DNA from: Diogma glabrata
Taxonomy: Eukaryota > Arthropoda > Insecta > Diptera > Cylindrotomidae
DNA: 64,000 nt
Assembly (NCBI GenBank): GCA_963693315.1
Contig: OY856186.1
Location: 232,026,392 to 232,090,391 of the forward strand
Direction: 5' to 3'
Shown: one piece after another, positions 51,727 through 63,780 of the stretch
Layout: every line of letters starts with the position of its first letter
Position numbering within the stretch: position 1 is the first letter of the stretch
Notes under the pieces: model-generated
Database searches by the model: none
The model's input: only the letters and a program-made list of their open reading frames with translations
Told to the model about the DNA's origin: nothing
Translations under genes and position numbers: made by a program

Positions 51727-52265
51727 AGTTGCAGAAGAAAATGAACTAAAAGCATTGTATTATGACGAAATCTTCAAAAATTTAAAACATCAGTACCAGC
51801 ATGGTGATTATTTAGAACAACGTAAAATTCTGTCAGTATTACCATCATCTATGACTCATCAAGAAATAATTGATATTTTCGGTGAGAATATTACACACTA
51901 TGCAATTAAACGAAGTAAAGAGTGTCAAAAAACATGAAAGTATTTGCAGCTATCAATCCACCAAACTATTCAGGACATACATTATCAGACGCAGTAAAAT
52001 CACGAGTTATTAGTTTTATAAGGATGATGAAATAAGCAGGTTAATGCCAGGAATCCAGGATTTTGTTGTGATCAAAGATCAAAATTCAGATAAGTAGAAT
52101 CTACAGAAAAGATTAATGTTATCATCAATGAAAGAAGCGTATTTAGAATACAAAAAAAAAATTTTAAAAAACACACTTTTAATGAAAACGAACTAAAAAC
52201 TAAAAATAAATTTTGGATTGACACAACACGATGTTCCAAAGAAACAAAGGTTATATTCAAACGTT
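51727..52265 (+). pseudogene. Remnant of a repeat-encoded insect protein with a DDEISRLMPG motif
   Basis: Broken plus-strand frames read YYDEIFKNLKHQYQHGDYL, RKILSVLPSSMTHQEIIDIF and NITHYAIKRSKE, then after frame breaks DDEISRLMPGIQDFVVIKDQ, a stop, and LQKRLMLSSMKEAYLEYKKK. The combination of an HTH-like opening and a D-E-I-S-R-x-M-P-G motif followed by R-L-x-L-S-x-x-x-E-A-Y is one I know from many uncharacterised, often repetitive, invertebrate proteins, but I cannot tie it to a transposon class. Several stops and frameshifts; the C-terminal cysteine-rich part is missing. Confidence 0.55.
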
Positions 52266-52269
52266 AAAT

Positions 52270-52864
52270 CTTTTACTAATACCTATGTTTGCTTTCAAAC
52301 TGTAAAAAGGAAATAAATATTTAAATGTCTTTTTAAACAATTTAACTCAGATGGCAAAATTAGATGTACAGACTAGAATACCTTTTAACTACAAGTTTTG
52401 TTATATAAATAATTTTCTTTCTATAATTCATTTTCCTGATTGTTGACCCCATATGCAAAATACAATGAACTTTCCATATACTGAGCCTCTAAACTTATTT
52501 AATATTGTATATTGTTTATGGTTCACGGTTTTTCTGTGCTAAAAAACAATCAGGCTTAGCATTATGAGGATTTTGACAAATGCAATACAAGTTTTCTTTT
52601 AACTTGCTGCTGCGCATTCAATTAACTGATATAAATAAGATATAAATAACGATTATTACTCAAACGAATCGTAAATGAAAGACTTTTTTCCCCATAATAA
52701 CTTGACAGTCTTGATCAGGTTATTTGTATAACGAAAAACTTTAAATAATTGTTATTTCTTTCGAATCAAGATTTTTTTGTGTTGTTTTTAGGTTGTATTT
52801 ACTATAGTTGCTATCGTCCGTATTTTCCGTATTTTCATATTATAAGAAATTTCAGATTCAATTG
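52270..52864. other. Unassigned AT-rich stretch
   Basis: No gene or repeat partner recognised up to the 7-bp flank of the family H copy. Confidence 0.4.
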
Positions 52865-52871
52865 ATATAAG

Positions 52872-53493
52872 AAAAAGTCCGAGCGGCAGGTATATCCGCT
52901 AGAAATAGGTAGATTTCGGGATCAGACAGTTATGTGTGCATTTAGAATCGGATTTATCAGATTACTTTATAAAAAATACTAGTTAAAAACAGAAGTATTA
53001 AACTAACTTTAAAAATAAACATTATTTTATACAGTTTTTGGGCTCTAGGCACTTAACCTGTACCCCGATATGGCCAATTGTCAAACATATTCAGGAGACT
53101 GTTTGCCGCAACATACCCAGAAAATATTTTTAGCGTAAGTGAAAAAATGCGACCGTGAAAGTGCCGCTAAATGCCGTTGTACTTCACACAGTTTATTGCA
53201 GATAGCTAAAGAACCTTTTGTTGCAGATGTCTGGCTTTTTAAAAAATGATAGAAATGTGTTCAAATAATTAATATTTATAAATTTTGTTTACATATTTTG
53301 CCCCAAACGGCCGTTATAACGCTTTGTTTTTGACAGTTTTAAGGCTCTAGACTCTTAACCTGTACCCGGATATGGCCAGTTGTCGAATTTATCCAAGAAA
53401 TTGTTTGCCGCAACACGCTCAGAAAAAACTTTTGGTCTAGGTCGAAAAATGCGACCGTGAGAGTGCCGTTAAATTCCGTTATACCTCATATCG

Positions 53494-53527
<34 letters not shown>

Positions 53528-53646
53528 GTTTTTTTTTTGTTTTTCCGTCTCCGCTTTACATATATAGTCGTTTGGCATCAAAATTTTTCCGAAATTCCGA
53601 GATGACGGTCATTGCAATAGGTAGATTTTTGTATGAAATCTACCTA
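52872..53646 (+). mobile_element. Family H (DINE/HINE-like) element, copy 3, complete
   Basis: Runs from AAAAAGTCCGAGCGGCAGGT to the terminal hairpin ending GAAATCTACCTA. It has the subterminal TAGGTAGATTTC, two diverged tandem units marked by GCGACCGTGAAAGTGCCGC (53149) and GCGACCGTGAGAGTGCCG (53452), the AACGGCCGTTATAACG palindrome near 53305, and a TA tract at 53496-53523. The 7-mer ATATAAG occurs immediately outside both ends (52865-52871 and 53647-53653), a possible target duplication. Confidence 0.75.
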
Positions 53647-53653
53647 ATATAAG

Positions 53654-54357
53654 TAGAAACAGAATAATTCAAAAAAATTATCGAACCAAATTAAATACAT
53701 TATCCGAACTAACTCCATCAATACAATTTCGGAACAGTTTTATTTAAGTTGGTTTAAACTACTTTTAATAACATATTAAATCCACCAAAGATCAAATGAA
53801 CTACGTCACAACTACAATTATACCATCACACATAATTTATAACATTATCAAACAATTTTATTTCAAAATCATCTTTTGTTGTTGTGTTTTTTTGTTCTTA
53901 TTTAATCTTTTTTCAAACGGTTACTTAGTAAAAAAAATAAAAACAAAAGAGATTTTGATAATTTTTCTATGGTATTAAATGGGTTGATATTTTTCTTGTA
54001 AGGGTTCCATTATAATGCTTATAAAAATGGAACCTTTTGGGTTAGAAAGCTGAAATTTTTTGAGGCTATAGTTGAAAAGTATGTTTAAAAGCTAAGATGA
54101 ATTTAAATAACATAAACTGAAACATGATGAAAGCATTGCTTTTTGCGTTTGTTTTTATTTCAACAGCCGTAGGGTCTCAACCGTTAGACTTAAACTATTA
54201 TTTTTGAAAATTTTGGAAAGATTTATATTTTAAGTACGTGAAAAAAAGTTTTCAAATATGAGCTTGGCCATTTCAGCTAGATCAAGGGCAGCAAAGTTTA
54301 GTAAATTTTTAAAACAGCTGATTTTTGAGGAACCTGAAACGCCAAAGTGGTCATCTG
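53654..54357. other. Unassigned stretch between two family H copies
   Basis: No gene seen. The part from about 54250 may be a diverged tandem unit of the following family H copy. Confidence 0.4.
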
Positions 54358-54763
54358 GATAAAAATGATAGAAATATGTTCAAATATTTAATATTTATAA
54401 ATTTTATTAAAATATTATGATTCAAACGGAAGTTATAGCGCCCTAGATTATTCGACATTTTAGGCTCTAGCCGCTTAACTGGTACCCGGATATGGCCAGT
54501 TCACGAACTTGTCCAAGACATTATTTGCCGGAACACACACAAAAAATTATTTTGGTGTAGGTCGAAAAATGCGACCGTGAGAGTGCCGCCAAATTCCGTT
54601 ATATCTCATATCGTTATATATATATATATATATATATAAATTTTTTTTTCATTTTGATTTTCCGTCTCCGCTTATCATATATAGTCGTTTGGCACCAAAA
54701 TTTTTCCGAAATTCCGAGATGAAGCACATACCAATAGGTAGATTTTTATATGAAATCTACCTA
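54358..54763 (+). mobile_element. Family H element, copy 4, 5' part diverged or missing
   Basis: Contains ACTGGTACCCGGATATGGCC, TGCGACCGTGAGAGTGCCGC, a TA tract at 54617-54638, GTCTCCGCTTATCATATATA and the terminal hairpin ending GAAATCTACCTA, as in the other copies. The AACGGCCGTT marker is altered (AACGGAAGTTATAGCG). Confidence 0.75.
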
Positions 54764-55023
54764 AAAAGACAACTAACGGCACCTGGTGTAATTTAGAAAA
54801 GCTCCTTTCAGCGGGCGCTACTGTTGATAACAGTATCTTGGCATTAAATAAATTCGGAAAATATCTTGCATGTTTTGCAAATATAGAAGGTGTAAAATTT
54901 TCTATAGGAGTTTCAAATATTTTAAAATCTAATCCCTATTCTAGTTTTTTAATTAAAATATGTTATATAAAAAGCCATATCTATCATTGTGCACTGCTCA
55001 TCCGTAAGAATAAATCGTTCTAA
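54764..55023 (+). other. Open coding-like stretch directly after a family H element, unrecognised
   Basis: A frame open through the end of the element reads NGTWCNLEKLLSAGATVDNS, then KFGKYLACFANIEGVKFSIG and ends at TAA 55021-55023. LEKLLSAGATVD is ankyrin-repeat-like, but one repeat is too little to call. No start codon opens it. Confidence 0.25.
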
Positions 55024-55690
55024 TGAATTAATAGCAAAATCAATAGAAGAAAAAGATATTTTGTGGAGGATCCTGGATCTTATATTGATATATTATATTA
55101 TCTTGTGTTTCATTTTCAAAACTCTTTGCTGTACGATGAATGCGTATTTGATTTGGATACGGAGTATTCATATCACTCTCTAGGAATAAGAAACGTCATG
55201 ATTTTATATTCATTTAATAAAATACATTCAATTACATTCAATTTCAGACTTTGTATCTTTTAGAAACAACATTAATTTTGGAGAGAAGATCGTATCACAA
55301 AATTAAACTGCAAAGATATTTAACGCAGCATTATCTTCGCTAAACATTTTGCTCCAAATTGTGTTATAGTTTTGGGTGTCTGGTCTAAAGGAATTTCAAC
55401 TAAAGTGTTTTAAAATTCTAAAATTCTTTAAAGTCTAAGAGGTCTTACAGCCGATCTTCAGTTTTCCCAGCAAGTTTCATTACTGGCATTAAACTAAGCT
55501 TTTTATTTGCTGCCTAAGAAGATCAAAACGACACGACAAACGAATTTCGAAAAATACGCAAATATGTTGGTGAAAAAAATTAAATATAGTTGAAAAAAAT
55601 TAAAAGTTTCTCCAGAAGATGACGCCGCATAATTTATAAAAATAATTTATACAATAATAATGATATAATTATATAATATTGACGCTGCAT
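55024..55690. other. Unassigned stretch
   Basis: No gene recognised. AATTTATAAA with GACGC(T/C)GCAT is repeated at 55621-55640 and 55681-55700. Confidence 0.4.
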
Positions 55691-55692
55691 AA

Positions 55693-55730
55693 TTTATAAA
55701 GAACTACCAGGACCCGGCGTGCTTTGCTAC
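55693..55730 (-). repeat. Helitron-like 3' terminus
   Basis: On the minus strand the sequence reads GCGTAGCAAAGCACGC (a small hairpin, GCGT/ACGC), then CGGGTCCTGG followed by T. A hairpin followed by CTRR and T is the Helitron 3' signature, and the layout parallels the end at 34346-34380. No helicase sequence lies nearby; 55730-56450 is unassigned. Confidence 0.5.
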
Positions 55731-56454
55731 GCTTATAAATAAAGTTTGTGCACAGACATTTTGTTGACGTAGTAGCAATGATTTCAAAAAGTAGTAATGA
55801 GAAATGATAGCGTAGTTTTTAATTTTTGTTTTTAAAAATATGAATGAAAAATAATCAGTACTTTCGCTCATCAGTTCGGATATATGAAAAATTGGCGATC
55901 AAATAAGTTAAAAAATAAAAAATTTAAATGACTTGTTGAATTAGTAGAGGTGTGTCAACACTCATCTCTATATAGAACATTATAAGAACAAAAATAGATT
56001 CACAAATGTTCACAGTGCTCATGCATTGTATTTGTACTTGACACGAAACACACAAAAACTTTTCTAAAGAAGTTTTCTGAGAAATGAAAATGAAAAATGC
56101 TGTCAAATTGTAAAATTCAAGTGAATTACAATAATTACTTTGATCTTAATCACTCACAAAATCTCTCAAAATTTTATTTTTTACACCAAATAGCGTAAAA
56201 GTTTTGTTTATTTAACATTAGTCGCATATTGTCGCTATCTCATAAGAAAGAAAACTCGAGAAAACTCGTAAAGATAACATTAAATTAACATTGTGTCATT
56301 TTTATTGCAACTTATTTATTTTAATATGGAACGAAATTTCAAAATGTCGTTTTAATTCTATTTATTACTTCACCACAGTTTTAAATTGTGTGAAGTAATG
56401 CAATCTATCGTGAAAAAAAAATCTTACATACCCCAAATTTTATTTTATCTGTTG

Positions 56455-57975
56455 TTTTGGACCATCCTCTATCTAAATAGCCAAAAAAAATTTTGGTGTA
56501 CGTCTGTGTGTGGGTGGGTGGGTGGGTGGGTGGGTGGGGGTGGGTGAGTTTTCTGCATAGGATCTTGATGAAACTTTGGCAAATGATACAGGTTCACTTG
56601 AAAATGGAAGATCTGGATTCATTTCAAATTTGGACAAAATGGCGGGGGGCCTCCCGAACACCTCTAAGTTTAAATCTTGAATAACTTCTGATCCCTTGTT
56701 ATGATCTTTTTGAAACTTAGTATATAAGGCTTTAGTACTGTTTCCAATATTTCTGCATACCAACTTCCAGTTTGTCACTTCCGGTTAAAAAGTTTTTTTT
56801 TCAGGTGTTTATCCCTACTGTAGCCTACGATTACCGATCGATTTTCATGAAACGTTGCGAAAAGCTTTTAAATAATATGATAAAGATTTTATCAGCTTTT
56901 GGAGCACATTGGATAAAGGGCTGGGGGGGTCCACCATACAACAGGTGGTTTTTTCCACAAAGTTTTTAAGTTTGTTGGGAGCATAAAACATTAATTCGTG
57001 AATGAATTTTGATGACACTTTGGAAAAAGACGCAAACATGTATGACAAAGAACTGATTAGTTTTTGAGCGATAGTGAACAAAGTGGTGGGGGGTCCCTGG
57101 AGCACCTGTTTTTTTAAAGCTCTATAACTTCTGTACCTGATAAGCGAATTGAATGAAACTTGGTACATGAGTATGTAGTACGGTTTACAATAGTTCTGCA
57201 TCCCAACTTCCGGTTTTTCACTTCCGGTAAAAAAAATTTTTTTGTACTTTTTTGAAGTTTTTTCAGTGTCTTTATGCACACTACAGCCCACAATAATGAA
57301 ATGATTATGATGAAACTTATGAAATAGGGTTCCAATTAGTGTGAAAAGATAATTATCATGTTTTGGGACACATTGATCAAAGTGGTGGGGGGTCTACCAT
57401 ACAAATGCTGACTTTTCACACTTTGTTTTTAAAGTTTGTTGGGAGCATACAGACTTCATTCAATAATTTATTTTAATGAAACTTTAGAAAAAGATGGAGA
57501 CTTAAGTAACAAAGAACTGATTAGTTTTTGGATAATATTGGAATAAGTGGTGGGGGTCCTCCCGAACACCTGTTTAATGTGTCACACTTTTTTCAATGTT
57601 TGTTGGGAGCACACAGCATTCGTTCGTTATCGAATTTTGATGACACTTTGGAAAAAGATGCAAACATGTATGGCAAAGAACTGATTAGTTTTTGAGCGAT
57701 AGTGAACATAGTGGTGGGGGTCCCTGGAGCACCTGTTTTTTTGAAAGCTCTATAGCTTCTGTACCTGATAAGCGAATTGGATGAAACTTGGTACCTGAGT
57801 ATGTAGTACGGTTTAAAATAGTTCTGCATCCCAACTTCCGGTTTTTTACTTCCAGTAAAAAATTTTTTTTGGTACTTTTTTGAAGTTTTTTCAGTGTCTT
57901 TATGCACACTACAGCCTACAATAATGAAGTGATTATGATGAAACTTATGGAAAAGGGTCCAATTAGTGTAAGAAG
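56455..57975 (-). repeat. Repeat family A, copy 3, with a 628-bp tandem duplication
   Basis: Inverted relative to copy 1: it begins with GGACCATCCTCTATCTAAAT (copy 1 ends with the complement) and includes a G-rich run (56508-56545), CATACCAACTTCCAG and CACTTCCGG. The block with TTTTGATGACACTTTGGAAA, CAAAGAACTGATTAG and GCATCCCAACTTCCGG occurs at 57005-57345 and again at 57633-57965, about 628 bases apart. The short frames on the minus strand (such as 56845-57291 and 57593-57907) repeat because the DNA does and do not resemble proteins. Confidence 0.75.
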
Positions 57976-58670
57976 ATAATTATCATCTTGAAACGTTTCG
58001 CAGTGCAACCTGAGCCCCCAAAAAGGAGTAAAGATTGCCCTGGCCAACGTTAAAGATTTGACCATCTAGCTAGAAATCCGGACCCGCTTCTTCGGTTTGG
58101 CTCAGACGTATGTCTTTGGTCGTGGGTTGTCCGGTAGCTAGATGGTCCTGGTAGGAAGCGGTTCGTAAAAATAATAAGAATCAACAGAAGAAACATAGAC
58201 GGCCATCCCTACTTACCTTTCATCCCTACACCATGTTCTCACCCGATCATTCCATTAAGGAACGCATTTCGTTTTCGAAGGTATTCCCTGGGCTCGGTAG
58301 CCCCCTGGAGTTATCATGCTACCCGAAAATCAATCTATTACCGATTATACCATAAATTAAACCCGAACTTAGCAACACTAGTGACATTAACAAAGACTAG
58401 ACGAAACATAGCAAATATAATAACCATTCCCTATATATATACATCCATATTTAAAAAAAAAAAATATACGCACTCACCTAGTATCCCGCGGTTTTCACTG
58501 TTGTTCCGGTATCCATGTTCAATAGAGAAGACCAGTTCACTGATTAAAACGCAAAAGAAATTCTCTTCTCTTCAATCAATTTTATTTCATATTTTATATG
58601 TTATATGTTCAGTTTCCACACTTATAGATTTAAATTTATCGATTTTATATTTTCGGTTTCGGTTCTACTA
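57976..58670. other. Unassigned, relatively GC-rich stretch
   Basis: Higher GC than its surroundings (58000-58360). Contains GATTTGACCATCTAGCTAGA and, 70 bases on, GTAGCTAGATGGTCC, an inverted pair. May belong to the untranslated or LTR part of the adjacent Ty3/gypsy remnant, but I cannot show it. Confidence 0.35.
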
Positions 58671-59218
58671 ATTTTCACAACAATTTCTAGTTAACCGATT
58701 TCAACGGTTTAACATTTCCTTTTCTTTTCTCTTCTTTTTAACTTAATTATTAAAATTTTTTTTAATCTTCACTGTTTTCAATATAACAACATTTAACAAA
58801 AAGAAATCAAAAATGTAAAAAAAATTACTATCCAATAAATGTAATCAACTACTGATTTTCACAACGATTTCTAGTCAACCGATTTCAACGGTTTAACATT
58901 TCCTTTTCTTTTCTCTTCTTTTTAACTTAATTATTAAAATTTTTTTTTAATCTTCACTGTTTTCAATATAATTAACAAAAAGAAATCAAAAATGTAAAAA
59001 AAAATTACTATCCAATAAATGTAATCAACTACTGATTTTCACAACAATTTCTAGTTAACCGATTTCAACGGTTTAACATTTCCTTTTCTTTTCTCTTCTT
59101 TTTAACTTAATTATTAAAATTTTTTTTTAATCTTTACTGTTTTCCATATAAAACATTTAACAAAAGAAATCAAAAATTGTAAAATAATTGATTATCGTAT
59201 TAATGCAATTCACTAATA
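58671..59218. repeat. Three tandem units of about 180-184 bp
   Basis: Units start at about 58671, 58855 and 59035, each running ATTTTCACAA(C), CCGATTTCAACGGTTTAACA, TTCCTTTTCTTTTCTCTTC, TTAATCTTCACTGTTTTC and AAAAAGAAATCAAAAATG, with very few differences. A partial fourth begins at 59219. They lie downstream of the Ty3/gypsy integrase frame (sense minus), where some gypsy elements have untranslated tandem repeats. Confidence 0.92.
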
Positions 59219-59886
59219 ATTTTCACAATAATTATATCAAACACTTGTGTTAACAGAAAGGTACACCAATAAACTACGGAACGAAACTTATACCAAAAAT
59301 TAAAACCAGCAAAAAAAAATTAATTACCAAATATGCTACGCAAAACAAAAATACACAAAATCAAACCGAACAACAACCAGAAACAAAGTTTTTTTTTTCC
59401 CGTCCGCGTACCGTGATAATCTCTTTCAATCTCCCGAACAATCATTCTCCAACCTAACTCAAAACCTCGGTTTCATTTGATCCGCTCAAAAAAAAATTGT
59501 CAAGCTAGTAAAAAAAACCACAATTCCAGAAAACTAATTGTGGGAAAATAAATTTTCTCACAATTAAAACAAAGAAACCTATTAAATTTAAAATGACTGA
59601 ATTTCAGTCGAGAAGAAAGAAACAATTAGAAAATTTGAGAATAAGTTTTTGCATACATTACAAAAACGAGTTATTAAAATTTTGATTGTGGGAACATTTT
59701 AATTTATGAAAATTTTGATCTAGAGCATTTGTCTAGACTGAAGTTGAGACCCATATTTTTATGAAATGGAAAAACAGCTGAAATGCGGGAAAATTTTAAT
59801 TTAATTAAATGAGTTTTTGTGGATTAGCAAAACCGAAATATGGAAACTAGCTTTGAGAATGGGTGTAATGTAATGCAACATCAATA

Positions 59887-60890
59887 TTAATTATTTGTTT
59901 CATTTCTGGAATTGGACAACTTGGGACGAAGGAATTTAATAAAAGAAAATGTTAGGAGTGCGGTGTGTTTGTGAATATCCTTCGTCACAAATCGTGGGGA
60001 CGTCCCACACCCTGAGAACGTCTCAAACCGGGCTCCTGACTCAAATTGGAAGGATGGGGTCAGGTTGCAAGTACGGTGTACCAGTGTGGGGATTGACATG
60101 TAGTTATCACTGTCATCAAATTTAGCAATACCTTGTACGAGTGGGGAAATGATGGCGATTAATGACTCCACCCGTGTCACGTTAATTTACAAAGCGTAAG
60201 GAACCGAATTCAGAAACGAATATCCTTAACGTGGTAGACTCCATGAAGTTTACCATTCGGGTCTTCCACCTCAAAAGCTACCGTTCCGATGGGTTTCAAT
60301 AATTTAGCTGGAATAAATTTGGGTGCGAGCTTAGCGTTAAAGTTCTTGGTGGCATCGCTCTGTGTGAAATTGCGGACGTAGACTTTTTGGTTCGGGGCAA
60401 AGTTTCTTACCTTGCTTCTAAGGTTGTAGCGATCGGCGTTATGCTGGTAAGCGCGACTTAAATTCTGCCTAACATCTTGTTGTATATTGGAAAGGTTGTC
60501 CGCGCTGGTTGAAGTTGTGGAGTATTGACCAGAAATGTGCTGAACGTCACGCATAAGTTGATAGTCGGCATCATGAATCGCAAGATGTCGTCCGAAAACA
60601 ACAAAGTTTGGGGTGAAACCTGTGGTGGGATGAAACACATTTCTCAATGCGGCCGTTATCTTGTTAAGATGGAGGTCCCAGGCTCATGTGATCAGTTTTT
60701 AAGTACGAGCGGATAGCAGATAAGATTGAACGGTTGACACGTTCAACCGCATTTGACTACGGTGAGTATTTTGGCGTGAACACATGAGTCACCCCGAAGT
60801 TTTTGAGGTAGTCTGCCAATACTCGGGACACAAACTGTTTATCATTGTCTGAGACTAACGATTCGGGTACCCCGAAGAGATGAAAGAGTA
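59887..60890 (-). pseudogene. Ty3/gypsy integrase, C-terminal part, degraded
   Basis: The minus strand gives, in broken frames, LFGVPESLVSDNDKQFVSR (second catalytic Asp, near 60870), NFGVTHVFTPKYSP, a stop, SNAVERVNRSILSAIRSYL (catalytic Glu, near 60750), then after a frameshift FHPTTGFTPNFVVFGRHLAI and a chromodomain-less tail with PNQKVYVRN, KLAPKFIPAKLLKPIG and GVYHVKDIRF, ending at 60210. This is the end of a gypsy-type pol. The short frame at 59887-60180 beyond it has no motif I know. Upstream of 60890 the element stops abruptly: RT, RNase H and the first integrase Asp are absent. Confidence 0.88.
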
Positions 60891-61086
60891 CGCATTAAAT
60901 AATTTCTTAACTAGTGGTCATTATTTTGATACGCTATATGCGCAGGCTTACTGAATATGCTATATGCGCGCTGCACAACTAGCGCAGAAAACGTAAGTAA
61001 ATATTCGTGAGGTTTATTGCTTTTTATGTGTGAGTATTATTTGAAGGTGTTGAACAACGAATATGATGGTTTACTATAACTACATA

Positions 61087-61750
61087 CACAGTTAAAAAAA
61101 AATTGAATATGTAATGCAAATTGCTACACATATAGGTCCTACGGAAGTTTCCATTACAAAACAATACAAAGCTTGCTATATAAAGTTAAACTAATGCTCT
61201 TTGCATCAATATTTAACAGAGTACTTGGAGTAAAATAAAAAAGTTTGTTGTTTAAAAATGTCTGTTATTTGCATTAAATAAATTACGCGCAACATTTTTT
61301 TTTAGTATGACATTTTAATGCAAATTGCATCATTTTTTCGAGATACTTTGATTTTTACGAACCTGCCTAATTAATCAAATTAAAATAAAAAAATTACAAC
61401 GGAAAAAATTAAAACATACATACCACCTTAATCACTATTATTATAGACTTTCAGCTGAGAAGCGATAACTAAAACATACATGAAACGATTTTAACTATAT
61501 ATTTCTAAAATGGATAATACTCTAGTGAATTTTAAAATTTCATTAATGTATTAAATTGTAGCAAGGTGCATTAAAACTTCTAGCTGTTCTATAGAAATAA
61601 ATTATGATGCAAGGGTTGTTTTAAATTTTATAGAAATGCATTGAAATTAGGTTTAATGCAACATTTACTTTACAATTCAATAATAACCTGCAACGCATAG
61701 CTACTATTGCAAGACTTGCTTTAAATATTGCAATTACTTTTTCAACTGTG
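61087..61750. mobile_element. Small CAC-ended nonautonomous DNA element
   Basis: The left end CACAGTTAAAAAAAAATTG and the complement of the right end CACAGTTGAAAAAGTAATTG form imperfect inverted repeats flanked by TA (61085-61086, 61751-61752). Many short TGCATTA/TTGCAA motifs cluster in both outer thirds. No coding sequence. The build is like 36707-43309 and 28256-31166. Confidence 0.55.
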
Positions 61751-61759
61751 TAGAAATTG

Positions 61760-63029
61760 TCCAAATCGATGTAATTTTAGAACGAAAACCATTATTATGA
61801 ATCGAAATTGTCGCATAACAGTGCAGTGGTTGTTTTGATTTCAACCTTCTAAAAACATTACGCAACACTGGACGAGTTACGATGTCAGGCTAGTGCCTAG
61901 TGTGCGAATGACAAAGGTCAACATTGAGAGGGCTTTCATAAATATGAGCTCATAGTCAGAAAAGCTTCCCTCATCTCGATAACAACTCGCAATCCTCTCA
62001 ATTTGAATCATTAAGGCTCAAATTACGTTAACGCTCCATCCATTACACCGATACATCCACGCCTATTAATCAATAGGGCACGAAGTTGATAGTGAAATTT
62101 GCGCCCGGATAATTGAGTAATCACAATTATTATAATGTTTGCGCAGTTGGAGTTATAGTTCTTGGTTAATAAACCAAAATCACTATTTTGATAGTCACTT
62201 TATCAAATACAAAACAAAACATCAACTCCTATGACACAACCTGACCGAGATACAAAGGAATCCCATAACAGTAAAAGATAGAGAGAGACATGATTCAATT
62301 TTGTCTTACAACATATGAATAACATGTTAAAATTCATTTAATCAAATGCAAAACAAGTCGTATACCATATGGAACAAACTAAGCGACATTGAAAATAATT
62401 TCAAACGGATCATAATTACAAAACATTTGATAACACCTATGAACACTTACGAACACATCGACCTACATCTCGAAATAACGTAAACAAACATGTGACATAA
62501 TCATAATAGAATCAATGGTCGACAAAATTATAAACAACGGAAAATTTTTTATTGTAATACAATTCCCTTCCTAGATAAGAAAGAATTGTGAGCAAAGAAC
62601 ACCGTTAGAAGACTTAAAGAAAAAAAAATTTTTGGAAGAGAAAATGCAATATGAGATTTCAATTAGATTTAGTTAAAGGTTTTGAAGAAAACAAAACAAT
62701 TAAAATCAACGAAATGAGTCAAAAAAAAACCATCGAACAAATATGGAAAATATATATGTATGTATATATATTTAGGTATATGTAGCATGGTATACCTCTT
62801 AGTAGTACGTTGAATATATTTGAAGCAGTTTATAGATCCTTCATTGGTTATGGAGCGTAAATTTGGGGATATGTCGAATATGATGATGTCAAAAAAAACC
62901 TCAAAGATTCTTCTTAAAAAGACTACTATGTCTTCCATCAAGCACATCAAATTACATGTTGCATTTGGCATGCAATGTTACAAAACTTCATGTTTATACT
63001 CTAAAACCACATTTTAATTTTGTCATTAG
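61760..63029. other. Unassigned stretch
   Basis: No gene, RNA or repeat partner recognised in about 1.27 kb. Confidence 0.4.
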
Positions 63030-63780
63030 AACTTTGAAAAACACGATAACCGACTACCGAAAAAGCTAACTAAAATTTTAATTGACAAAAAGTTGTCCTT
63101 TATAAGCGATTGGGTACAATTGGCTGAAAGATGTGGCACTACTCTACCCGTGAATAATGTAAAACTGGATGAACTTAAAACTGACTTATTAGAAATACTT
63201 CAGCGACTGACAGAAACCCACAAAACAGAGTTTACAAACCAAGCCAGAAACGCTACGCTACATGAAGAATACAGATTACTCGATCACGCAGCAGGTAGAG
63301 GGTACTTTAAAGATGGTGTTTTTGTACATAAAATGATGGTACTTTTCAAAACTCGCGGAGCACTTATAAATGTTAACGCACGAGCATTGCAAACACAACC
63401 CAGTGGAATCTGTTCATTATTTTGTTTAAATGAAGTAGAAAGCGTTGCTTATTTTATTGTTTTTGCTGTCTGTCCCGTGCTTTATTATATTCGTAGGAAA
63501 TGTTTTGGTACACAAGTATTAAATCATTCGGAAGTCATAGGATATTTAAATGGAAAAGATTTTAATAAATTATATTTATATTTAGTAGAAGCAAGCAGAT
63601 ACCGATCATTTTTGGTTGATGGATATAATGTTTGATTTAGTGAGCCCGACTAAGTAACTTAATCTATTGATTGGTATATTTTAAATAATTTAGCGAAATT
63701 TGTATGTTTGTATTATAGTTATTTTGGTGTTAGAGAACTATTAATAAATAATTATAATTGTATTGAAAAAAAAAAGAAAT
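63030..63780 (+). pseudogene. LINE 3' fragment: C-terminus of reverse transcriptase protein and A-rich end
   Basis: The frame is open from 63030 (just after a TAG) to TGA at 63633-63635. It reads KLSFISDWVQLAERCGTTL, EILQRLTETHKTEFTNQARN, then a Cys/His segment CSLFCLNEVESVAYFIVFAV and CPVLYYIRRKCFG, and NGKDFNKLYLYLVEASRYRS. A C..C...E....F....CP spacing followed by an N-G-x-x-W/F-x-x-L-Y tail is the end of many insect LINE ORF2 proteins. There, the usual His in HFIAxCP is here Y-F-I-V, which may weaken the zinc site. An A-rich tract at 63767-63778 lies about 130 bases after the stop, as expected for a LINE 3' end; the rest of the element is missing (5' truncation). Confidence 0.65.

Noticed and set aside
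57114..57909. Minus-strand frames repeated at 56845-57335 and 57593-57909 as a duplicated gene
   Set aside because: The frames repeat because the noncoding family A unit is tandemly duplicated; the peptides have no recognisable domain and low coding character.
61087..61750. Polinton/Maverick terminus
   Set aside because: Flanks suggest a TA duplication, the element is 0.66 kb, and none of the Polinton genes is present.
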